Below, one piece after another: positions 35,001 through 40,590 of a stretch of DNA of 40,590 bases. The translations under genes and the position numbers were made by a program. Location: NCBI GenBank assembly GCA_020435415.1, contig JAGQZQ010000022.1:1-40590 (forward strand), in the 5' to 3' direction. A model generated the notes under the pieces. The model did no database searches. It was not told where the DNA came from and worked only from the letters and a program-made list of their open reading frames with translations. Source of the DNA: Flavobacteriales bacterium (GTDB lineage: Bacteria > Bacteroidota > Bacteroidia > JACJYZ01). Position 1 is the first letter of the stretch. Each line of letters begins with the position of its first letter.

Positions 35001-35154
35001 ACTGGTTGATACATTCTGGGTGAACATGATGGTCATCTGGGGCATGTGCCTCTTATTGTACGTCACCCTGTATTTTGATGTGTTGAAGCGTATCCTCGAT
35101 GCACTTGAACGCATGTTAGGCAGACTGACCGGAGGTAGCACATCAATGGATTAA
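32044..35154 (+). CDS. ABCG-like ABC transporter with TerB-like and FHA-like N-terminal regions
   Basis: A 1036-aa half-transporter with ATPase and permease in one chain. Residues 1-140 form a helical TerB-like region (LMQLFAIIANVEEGISSDRR). Residues about 175-245 resemble a degenerate FHA fold (YLNGQIIDPGRIYVLTHG then SIRSSKVNPIYYSDI). The ATPase follows: Walker A GASGAGKS near 285, signature ISGGQRKR near 390, Walker B VLFVDEPTSGLSS near 411 and H-loop VVIHQPSS near 444. Five hydrophobic spans lie at about 585-780, then a 200-residue soluble, coiled-coil-like part (780-980), and a last span near 995-1015. ABCG-type order (ATPase before membrane part) and family signatures support efflux or lipid-type transport; substrate unknown. 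The long soluble segment before the last span is unusual. Confidence 0.85.
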   Translation: MSERILKALMQLFAIIANVEEGISSDRRKVVQMFLKLQLNQEQIDEYLRIFDEYVETHSALFKRKDSTEKRKRTSLNSVKVLKICTQINEELAQKQKVVVLIRLLEFVNIGDSISDQEMEFVTTVADTFNIDKEEFDRCLNFVQNKEGYESHAGKLLVVDNKNAAPHPNTKHIYSEFLEGELRVMFITSVNMYLLRYLGDGELYLNGQIIDPGRIYVLTHGSSIRSSKVNPIYYSDIVSTFLSDSRQSKIVFSAKDLEYKFKGGKIGLHDLNLHEEGGKLIGIMGASGAGKSTLLNVLNSNEKPTSGSVLINGVNIHEDKEEIQGVIGHISQDDLLIEELTVFQNLYYNAKLCFGNLNETEIKKRVIDLLTNIGLYETKDLKVGSPLDKKISGGQRKRLNIALELIREPSVLFVDEPTSGLSSRDSENIMDLLKELTLKGKMIFVVIHQPSSDIFKMFDKLLILDTGGYPVYYGNPVDAVVYFKTRILHVNSNESECVKCGNVNPEQIFNIIESKVLDEYGNQTLNRKISPKEWNEFYHEVKTNDAEEASVDSTEIPPSIFSIPNKIKQFVVFITRDVLSKLTNKQYLAINLLEAPLLAFILAFLVKYYRIGADSVGYVFRENENLPAYLFMAVVVALFMGLTVSAEEIIRDRKILKRESFLNLSRSSYLLSKVSIMFVLSAIQTLSFVLIGNMILEVKGLGMNTNYWFILFTTSCFANMLGLNISSSFNSAVTVYILIPFLLIPQLLLSGVIVKFDKLHPILTTQDKVPLAGEVMTSRWAFEALAVTQYKANEFERSFYLIDKIRSFAEFKKNYWVPALRAKLDKCMYNLSSGEENSKEELKNDLALIRNELSKEAIINTKATFPEVDMLVPGKFNAVVFEKAKAHLDALNTYYIRRYNKASQKKDERISRMQDSEQGRADFLQAKNDYQNESLTNLVRKSNDMDKILEWNDELIQRADPIYLDPRFSPTIRSHFFAPKKNVFGKLVDTFWVNMMVIWGMCLLLYVTLYFDVLKRILDALERMLGRLTGGSTSMD

Positions 35155-35221
35155 ACCTGCCAGACCAACATCCGGCCTGATATAAAACAAACTTCATTCA
35201 TTACAAAGTTGCCTGTCCCGG

Positions 35222-35265
35222 AAAAAGCCCGGCAGAAATTTACGCATAAAAAAAGCCCGGCAGAA
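35222..35265. repeat. 16-base direct repeat at the convergent gene ends
   Basis: AAAAAGCCCGGCAGAA occurs at 35222-35237 and again at 35250-35265. The second copy forms the arm and loop of the terminator at 35248-35273; the first has lost most of the pairing arm. It may be a duplicated or decayed terminator. Confidence 0.6.
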
Positions 35266-35273
35266 CCGGGCTT
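35248..35273 (-). terminator. rho-independent terminator after the SiaC-like gene
   Basis: On the minus strand: stem AAGCCCGG (35266-35273) and CCGGGCTT (35253-35260), loop of 5, followed by seven T (35248-35254). It ends 24 bases after the SiaC-like stop. The ABC transporter gene, converging from the left, does not get a T tract from the same hairpin. Confidence 0.85.
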
Positions 35274-35296
35274 GGGTAGTATTTATTGTACGACTG

Positions 35297-35677
35297 CTAT
35301 TCGTCGGTTTCGATCAATTTAAATGGGATACCGATGATGGCCTGGTAGTCTTCACCAGCCTCCTGCATATCTTCATCATCCTCCTCATAAAACCAGTTGA
35401 TCACCATATCATGCCCTCCTTTGTGTATGGCCTCAAGCTTTTTAAAAACATCCAGGATACACTTGGAAGAACTGGTATTGAAATATTCCAATTGAATATT
35501 CACGTTGGTAAGGGTTTTCGGGGAAGATGAATACCCTTCAATCCACTCGATCAGCGGCTTGTAAAATTCAATGGCATTTTCCGGAATGGATCTGCCTTTG
35601 ATTTCAAGCACACCCTGATCAGAGTTAAAATTAACCACGGGGGTTTTAGGGGTTCCTTCGATTACAATTGCTTCCAT
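35297..35677 (-). CDS. SiaC-family (DUF1987) phospho-switch protein
   Basis: A 126-aa protein of the SiaC/DUF1987 family. It has IEGTPKTPVVNFNSD at the N-terminus, GVLEIKGRSIPENAIEFY, and a central strand ending YFNTSSSK. Thr68 in this strand corresponds in position to the threonine phosphorylated by SiaB in Pseudomonas SiaC. In the known system unphosphorylated SiaC activates a diguanylate cyclase (SiaD), and the SiaB kinase and SiaA phosphatase set its state. No diguanylate cyclase gene is present in the window, so the output partner here is unknown. The gene starts 11 bases after the SiaB-like gene. Confidence 0.88.
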   Translation of the reverse strand: MEAIVIEGTPKTPVVNFNSDQGVLEIKGRSIPENAIEFYKPLIEWIEGYSSSPKTLTNVNIQLEYFNTSSSKCILDVFKKLEAIHKGGHDMVINWFYEEDDEDMQEAGEDYQAIIGIPFKLIETDE

Positions 35678-35688
35678 AAAATTCGACT

Positions 35689-36246
35689 TTATTGCACGAT
35701 TTTAATATGAAGGCTAAAAAATGAATAGGTGTCATCCACAGGCTTAAAGAAATAATCCAGCTTCTGTCCGGTCTTCCTGGCAATATCGATCATGCCTAAC
35801 CCACCGCCGCCTTTGGCGCTGAATTCATCATTGTTTAACACTTCTTTGTAATAATCCTTCAATTCTTCCTTCGACATTGAATTGATCTTATCCAGTCGTT
35901 CTTTCAAGCCCTTGATGCGGTCGGTAAGAATGTAATTACCAGTCATCACATAATAATTGGCATTCTCTCTGCCAATCATAAAAATTGCTGATTTCTTTCC
36001 TCTCAGTTCTTCTTCGGAAAGGTCGCTTCCATCTTCCACATCGAGGTGATGATAGAGATTCTGAAGGCATTCTACGAGTACGTTGAAAACCTTCTTCTTG
36101 ACCTTTGGTTCTTCGTTGATGTTTTCCAGCTTGTTCTCCATGATCTGGAGTATGGATCCCAACAGCTCGGATGTAATCTCCCCTTTGAACGACAGCATGA
36201 TATTGCTGCGCTGCATTTTGTCATAAAAATCAAAAATATCGATCAT
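35689..36246 (-). CDS. SiaB-family protein kinase (HATPase-like)
   Basis: A 185-aa protein with the anti-sigma-factor-type kinase fold. The N-box (VLVECLQNLYHHLD, Asn63 candidate) and the G1-like glycine motif GGGGLGMIDIARKTG (about 146-160) are present. Kinases of this family phosphorylate the SiaC partner; the neighbouring SiaC-like gene 11 bases downstream gives the expected pair. The Gly-rich lid is intact, so activity is likely. A TATATTTG-type promoter lies 89 bases upstream, and the terminator at 36384-36420 separates it from the lipoprotein gene before it. Confidence 0.87.
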   Translation of the reverse strand: MIDIFDFYDKMQRSNIMLSFKGEITSELLGSILQIMENKLENINEEPKVKKKVFNVLVECLQNLYHHLDVEDGSDLSEEELRGKKSAIFMIGRENANYYVMTGNYILTDRIKGLKERLDKINSMSKEELKDYYKEVLNNDEFSAKGGGGLGMIDIARKTGQKLDYFFKPVDDTYSFFSLHIKIVQ

Positions 36247-36334
36247 CAGCCGAAAGTTTCATTTTCAGGGATCCGCTCTGCCAAAAAACAGTCTGAACGC
36301 AACAAAGATTTGACCCTGTTCCGTTTCGGATTAA

Positions 36335-36369
36335 CAAATATAAAAATTAGTTGGTTCGATAAGCACAAA
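36335..36369 (-). promoter_or_regulatory. candidate promoter for the siaB-siaC-like pair
   Basis: Minus strand: TTTG (36366-36369), a 23-base spacer, then TATATTTG (36335-36342), an exact match to TAnnTTTG. It lies between the upstream terminator and the kinase ATG, which agrees with separate transcription. Confidence 0.5.
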
Positions 36370-36383
36370 AGCCTTGGATTTAT

Positions 36384-36420
36384 AAAAAAAAGAGCCCCGG
36401 TGTGATTTGACCGGGGCTCT
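36384..36420 (-). terminator. rho-independent terminator after the lipoprotein gene
   Basis: Minus strand: 11-base perfect stem AGAGCCCCGGT / ACCGGGGCTCT (arms 36410-36420 and 36391-36401), 8-base loop, followed by eight T (36384-36391). It lies 14 bases beyond the lipoprotein stop. Confidence 0.92.
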
Positions 36421-36434
36421 GAATTTCAAGGGTC

Positions 36435-37241
36435 TTATTGCATGGTGATTTCGTAGCTCTTTCCCTTAATGGTTACCGTTGCTTTGTTATCACAGGTTTT
36501 ATCACCGAAATCCACAGTTCTGGTTGAAAGTCCTTCAGGTGTAAGCTCCAGCACTCCGGAAGTGATCCAGTCACAACTTCCATCCATCCTGATAGGTGAA
36601 GTCACTTTCACTTCATAGGTCTTCCCTTTCCGGTTTGTACCATTGGCACTTCCTGTAACTTCAAAGATATCATCGGTTTTCACCGTATCGGTATCAAAGC
36701 CTGACAGCCATTCAATGGTGCGGCTGGACTCCCATTGTATGGTTCCCTGGTCCGTCACTATACTGGCGTTGTCCACATTAATATCAAAGGTACGGGTGTT
36801 TGCTCCAGGCGCCGTCTGATTGATGGCCGTAAGCGTACCGGTATGTTTCTGCAGGTTCACGTAATAATTCACCAGTTCGGCAGTAATCTGGCTTTTGTAT
36901 TCGTTCCATGGACCCGTGATGGTCACCTTGATTTGCCCGGAACGCAGTCTGCCATCATCTCCGAGGCAACCTGTTCCGAAATCAATGGTCAGTACACGTG
37001 GCCATGGATCTGTGGTATCCGGCGCAGTGATCGTGTAACACTCATTCAGTATCTTTTTGGTTCCGGGTTCACGGATCACAATATTATTACTGGTGGAAAA
37101 GACCATGGCGAATTCTGTTTCTGCCATGCTGTTATCTGTTGCCGACTGTGTTTCCGAGTCCACCTCTTCCTTATTACAGGCTGCCAGGGCAAGTCCTGCA
37201 AAAGCAAGTGTGAAATACAAATTGCGATGATTACGTAGCAT
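36435..37241 (-). CDS. predicted lipoprotein, unknown function
   Basis: A 268-aa lipoprotein: hydrophobic 8-21 and lipobox LAAC with Cys22, then an acidic linker (KEEVDSETQSATDNS). The mature chain is mostly beta strands with regular Thr/Gly-rich turns (ILNECYTITAPDTTDPWPRV, LTIDFGTGCLGDDGRLRSGQ) and a series of KVTITGPWN and TVTIKGKSYEI strands. I do not recognise a named family with confidence. It lies between the sensor phosphatase and kinase genes with its own strong terminator, so it is either the sensor's surface partner or an unrelated insertion; the sequence does not decide. Confidence 0.72.
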   Translation of the reverse strand: MLRNHRNLYFTLAFAGLALAACNKEEVDSETQSATDNSMAETEFAMVFSTSNNIVIREPGTKKILNECYTITAPDTTDPWPRVLTIDFGTGCLGDDGRLRSGQIKVTITGPWNEYKSQITAELVNYYVNLQKHTGTLTAINQTAPGANTRTFDINVDNASIVTDQGTIQWESSRTIEWLSGFDTDTVKTDDIFEVTGSANGTNRKGKTYEVKVTSPIRMDGSCDWITSGVLELTPEGLSTRTVDFGDKTCDNKATVTIKGKSYEITMQ

Positions 37242-37353
37242 GATGTTGTCTTTTATGGGTTTAGATTACGAACGTGATTCTCCATTTTTCAATAACCATG
37301 CCATTTACCTGCTATGGCCATTCCGCATAAACGGTTCGAAGCTTAATTGGGAT

Positions 37354-40300
37354 CTAAAACCGGATTCCGATCACAAGCACATCATCCACTTGTTCCTCTT
37401 CCCCTCTCCACTCCTCAAACTTATCTTCGAGCAGCTTCCCTTGTTCATTCATCGGCCTGTCACCGGCGTGTTCCAGCAATTCGCGAAACCGCTTGGTCAT
37501 GAATTTCTTCCCTCGTTCTCCTCCGAACTGATCGGTATAACCGTCAGAAAAAAGATAGATGCGGTCACCGGCGGCAACCTTGATCTTTTGATTGGAGAAG
37601 ACCCTTGCTTCATCCATTTGTACTCCCCCAATGGGAAATTTGTTTCCCTGAATCAGCTGAAATCCATCTTTTCCGAAATAATACAAGGGTCTGAAGGCAC
37701 CCGCGAACTGTACCTCCATCTCTTCTGCATTAATACAACAAATTGCGACATCCATACCATCCGAGGTTTCCACCTGGTTGGCATGCCCCTGCTGAAGGGC
37801 TTTCTGAACGCCGGCATTCAATCGGTTTAGAATCTCAGAGGGGCGGGTAATGCCATTCTCAATCACGATCTGATTCAACAGATTATGCCCGATCATAGAC
37901 ATGAAGGCGCCAGGTACGCCATGACCTGTGCAATCCACCGCCGCAATGATGTTGAGTCCATCCCTTCTGGCAAACCAGTAGAAGTCACCGCTTACAATAT
38001 CTTTGGGGCGATAAAGGATAAACGCATCTGTTATATATTGATGTATATAAGATTTGGAAGGCAAGATGGCTTCCTGAATTCGCTGGGCATAAATGATACT
38101 GCTGGTGATGTCTTTGTTCTTTTGAGCCAGCTCCCTGGTTCGTTCAGCCACTTTTCCTTCGAGCACCTTTTTCTCCTTTTGAATCTTGCGTGTCCGTATC
38201 TGGATGAATGCAAAAATCCCGCCCAGGAAGGCAATGATACATAGTGCATAAAACCATTCCGTTTCCCAGAAAGGAGGCTGCACGTATATCTGGATAGATG
38301 CGCCTTCTTCATTCCACAACCCGTCGCTGTTGGAAGCCTGAACACGGAAAGTATAATGGCCGCCCTTCACATTGGTATATTCCGCGAACCGTTTTCCACC
38401 TTCAGGACGCCAGTCAGCGTCAAACCCTTCCAGTTTAAATCGGTACTGGTTCTTCATTGGATCTACATAATCGAGCCCCACCACCTCAAAATACAGGTAG
38501 TATGCATCCCGCCAATCCAATTCGATGTAGTGTTTCACCATCGCAGCAGAGTCGGTCTCCAGTTTTCTTCCGAGCACATTGATGGACTTGATATAGACAG
38601 GTGGTATGTGATTATTTTCAATCAGGTTGCTCGGGTAAAATGAATTGAAGCCCTTGATACCACCGAAGATGATCTCACCGTCGCTAAGCCGTGCATATGC
38701 ACCCTGGTTGAATTCATTATCCTGCAAACCGTCGTCCTTATCATATACCTTGATCTCTGGATTACCATCCTTGCCGGGAGCCGGGGTAAACCGCACCAGC
38801 CCTTTATCCACCGTACTGATCCAGATGTTTCCCTGATCGTCTGATTCCAGACCGAGCAGGAAGTTGCTCGGAAGGCCATGCACCTCATAAAACGGTGTTA
38901 CCTCTTTGTTGATGGGGTCTATCCGGTTAAGACCGTTACCCGTGGCCAGCCATATAAAACCTTTGTCATCTTCAATGATAGAAAAGACGGAGTTGTCACT
39001 CAATCCTTTGCCTTGTTCGGCCTTCGCATAGTTCACAATATCTCCCGTAGTAGGATCATACACATCCACACCCGACCCAAGGGTACCGATCCATATTTTA
39101 CCGCTACGCGCAGGGTATATGGAGTAGACCACATTATCGGAGAGACCGTTCTCTCTCGTCAGGTAGGTAAACTTCTGCGTTTTGGGGTCATAAATGTTGA
39201 TCCCATTGAATGTTCCTGCCCACACTTTGCCTTTATCATCTTCGGCCAGGCAAAGAATGGTTTTGTTATTCACATAGTCCCCGTTGGAAGTGGTCAGTTT
39301 CTTCGGAGTGTGGTTCCTGAATTTTTTTTCATTCGGCAAACGGGAAAACAGTCCGCCTCCATAGCTTCCCACCCATATGACACCGCGGCTGTCCTTGAGC
39401 AGGCTGATGATACTGCCATGTGCCAATTCTTCCGGACCATCTTTCACAATCCAGGAAAACGCATCCCGTGTCCGGTCCCACACTGTAATGCCGTTATCGA
39501 GTGTACCCACCCAGACCGTATTCGGGTCTATTTCCTGAAAACACATGACCATGTTTCCGGACAAACCGCCACCGTTGCCGGCCTTGCGAAACACCTCGAA
39601 CTTGTGTTTTGTTCTCAGGTATACCTTTACACCCTGCCCGGAAGTTCCTATCCAGACGTTACCGGCATTGTCTTCATATAAACTTTTCACCTTGATCAGG
39701 TTGGTGGTATCCGCTGATGCATCCGATTCTTCCCTGATACACTTCATGGTTCTGGAAACCGGATCCATGAGTGTCACTCCATTTCCGGTTCCGATCCACA
39801 TTTCACCGTTTCTGGACTGAACCACCTGGGAGATCCGTTCATCACACAAACCACTTCCGTCCTTTTCCGTGAAAGTTCTTGTTTGCTGGGTCTTCGGATC
39901 AAAGATGTTCAGACCGGTTGCCATATTACCGATCCACAGCTCCCCCTTTGTATCTACCAGCAGACTGGTAACCCAATTGCTGTAAATTCCCTTGGAGTTA
40001 CCTTCATCGAGAAAGAAATGATCAAAGGTGCCGGACTTGCGATTGAACCGGTTAAGCCCACCTTTCTCCGTGCCCACCCACAACTCGTTTTGCTTATCAA
40101 GTGCAAGGCAGGTAACTCGGTCATGACTTAGGGTGGTCCGGTCACCCTCCCGGTTCTGATACCGCTGACCCGTTCCTGTGGCCCGATCAAATGCGAAGAG
40201 TCCGTTGTTCGTCCCCACCCATAAGACACCATCGGTATCTAACAGTAATGTTTTAACCTGGTCTCCCGGTAAACTTTTCAGATTTTTTCCTTGCTTCCGG

Positions 40301-40590
40301 TAGTTCCTGAAAACACCCGTAACCGGGTTATATGTATTAAGTCCGCCACCATCCGTACCAATCCAAAGAATGCCATTTTCATCTTCCAGGATGCAATTGA
40401 CAAAATTGTGCGAAAGAGAGTTCGAATCGAGTGGATTGCTTTTGTAGATGGTAAATGAGTAGCCGTCATAACGGTTCAGACCGGATTGGGTTCCGAACCA
40501 CATAAATCCTTTATGATCCTGAATAATACAATTAACCACACTCTGAGACAATCCTTCCAATTGTTTAAGCGTGATCTCCTGGGCCCATAC
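37354..40590 (-). CDS. two-propeller sensor with SpoIIE/PP2C phosphatase (SiaA-like), signal peptide cut by edge
   Basis: The open frame runs to the right edge; the first visible residues VWAQEITLKQ look like the end of a signal peptide (cleavage after VWA), so probably only about 20 residues are missing. There are about 13 W(I/V)G-type Reg_prop blade motifs (such as LWIGTDGGGLNTYN, IWIGTLGSGVDVYD) plus a weaker fourteenth, i.e. two seven-bladed propellers, followed by a Y_Y_Y domain. A single membrane span (LCIIAFLGGIFAFI) is near visible residue 770 and a coiled coil follows. The last 237 residues form the SpoIIE phosphatase: VSGDFYWF, DCTGHGVPGAFMS, LFSDGYTDQ and VDDVLVIGI keep the acidic metal-binding residues. 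It would sense a periplasmic ligand and dephosphorylate the SiaC-like protein. Confidence 0.9.
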   Translation of the reverse strand, partial: VWAQEITLKQLEGLSQSVVNCIIQDHKGFMWFGTQSGLNRYDGYSFTIYKSNPLDSNSLSHNFVNCILEDENGILWIGTDGGGLNTYNPVTGVFRNYRKQGKNLKSLPGDQVKTLLLDTDGVLWVGTNNGLFAFDRATGTGQRYQNREGDRTTLSHDRVTCLALDKQNELWVGTEKGGLNRFNRKSGTFDHFFLDEGNSKGIYSNWVTSLLVDTKGELWIGNMATGLNIFDPKTQQTRTFTEKDGSGLCDERISQVVQSRNGEMWIGTGNGVTLMDPVSRTMKCIREESDASADTTNLIKVKSLYEDNAGNVWIGTSGQGVKVYLRTKHKFEVFRKAGNGGGLSGNMVMCFQEIDPNTVWVGTLDNGITVWDRTRDAFSWIVKDGPEELAHGSIISLLKDSRGVIWVGSYGGGLFSRLPNEKKFRNHTPKKLTTSNGDYVNNKTILCLAEDDKGKVWAGTFNGINIYDPKTQKFTYLTRENGLSDNVVYSIYPARSGKIWIGTLGSGVDVYDPTTGDIVNYAKAEQGKGLSDNSVFSIIEDDKGFIWLATGNGLNRIDPINKEVTPFYEVHGLPSNFLLGLESDDQGNIWISTVDKGLVRFTPAPGKDGNPEIKVYDKDDGLQDNEFNQGAYARLSDGEIIFGGIKGFNSFYPSNLIENNHIPPVYIKSINVLGRKLETDSAAMVKHYIELDWRDAYYLYFEVVGLDYVDPMKNQYRFKLEGFDADWRPEGGKRFAEYTNVKGGHYTFRVQASNSDGLWNEEGASIQIYVQPPFWETEWFYALCIIAFLGGIFAFIQIRTRKIQKEKKVLEGKVAERTRELAQKNKDITSSIIYAQRIQEAILPSKSYIHQYITDAFILYRPKDIVSGDFYWFARRDGLNIIAAVDCTGHGVPGAFMSMIGHNLLNQIVIENGITRPSEILNRLNAGVQKALQQGHANQVETSDGMDVAICCINAEEMEVQFAGAFRPLYYFGKDGFQLIQGNKFPIGGVQMDEARVFSNQKIKVAAGDRIYLFSDGYTDQFGGERGKKFMTKRFRELLEHAGDRPMNEQGKLLEDKFEEWRGEEEQVDDVLVIGIRF

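Noticed and set aside
40558-40560. TTG as start of the sensor phosphatase
   Set aside because: The frame is open upstream to the edge and ends there in what looks like the signal peptide cleavage region, so the true start is outside.

Overview
The window is about 40.6 kb of a Bacteroidota-like chromosome. The evidence is SiaB/SiaC partner-switch proteins with a two-propeller (Reg_prop/Y_Y_Y) SpoIIE phosphatase, lipoproteins with short N-terminal lipoboxes, several TAnnTTTG-type -7 boxes, weak ribosome binding sites and AT-rich GTTTAAAG or TTTCAAATTG intergenic repeats. Genus cannot be called from the sequence alone.

Region 1 (1-25127, all minus strand) is one tight operon of 16 genes encoding an extracellular contractile injection system (eCIS, the PVC/AFP-like family). 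In transcription order it holds: Pvc16-like cap (DUF4255), a protein carrying a discoidin domain, three sheath paralogues, two tube proteins, a 57-aa DUF5908/Pvc6-like protein, a LysM baseplate-hub protein, a gp27/gp5-type spike, a PAAR tip, a gp25-like wedge, a baseplate-J-like protein, a very large Pvc12-like wedge, a 1353-aa protein with cadherin-like and Ig-like repeats, a CIS tape-measure protein, and the N-terminus of the AAA+ ATPase, which is cut by the left edge. Together they would build a sheathed contractile tube on a baseplate with a sharpened spike. No head, terminase or integrase gene is present. Payload genes, if linked, would lie left of the window. Unusual parts are the discoidin insert, four NDGxYxV repeats in the Pvc12-like protein, a helix-hairpin-helix-like segment in the J-like protein, and the 1353-aa protein in the place of a classical Pvc13 fibre.

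Region 2 (25128-27248) is the likely control region. A 491-aa helical-repeat protein of unknown function lies upstream on the same strand. The gap between it and the eCIS operon holds a candidate Bacteroidota promoter whose -33 box is overlapped by a palindrome, plus two further dyads.

Region 3 (27249-35154, plus strand) holds an HI0933/BaiN-type flavoprotein, a sodium:solute symporter, an orphan lipoprotein, a small secreted protein and a 1036-aa ABCG-like transporter with TerB-like and FHA-like N-terminal regions. The first two genes have a TAnnTTTG box 4-6 nt before the ATG and may be leaderless.

Region 4 (35248-40590, minus strand) is a Sia-type partner-switching module: a two-propeller sensor with a SpoIIE/PP2C phosphatase (SiaA-like, cut at its signal peptide by the right edge), a lipoprotein with its own terminator, a SiaB-like kinase with its own promoter, and a SiaC-like phospho-switch protein that keeps a threonine at position 68.
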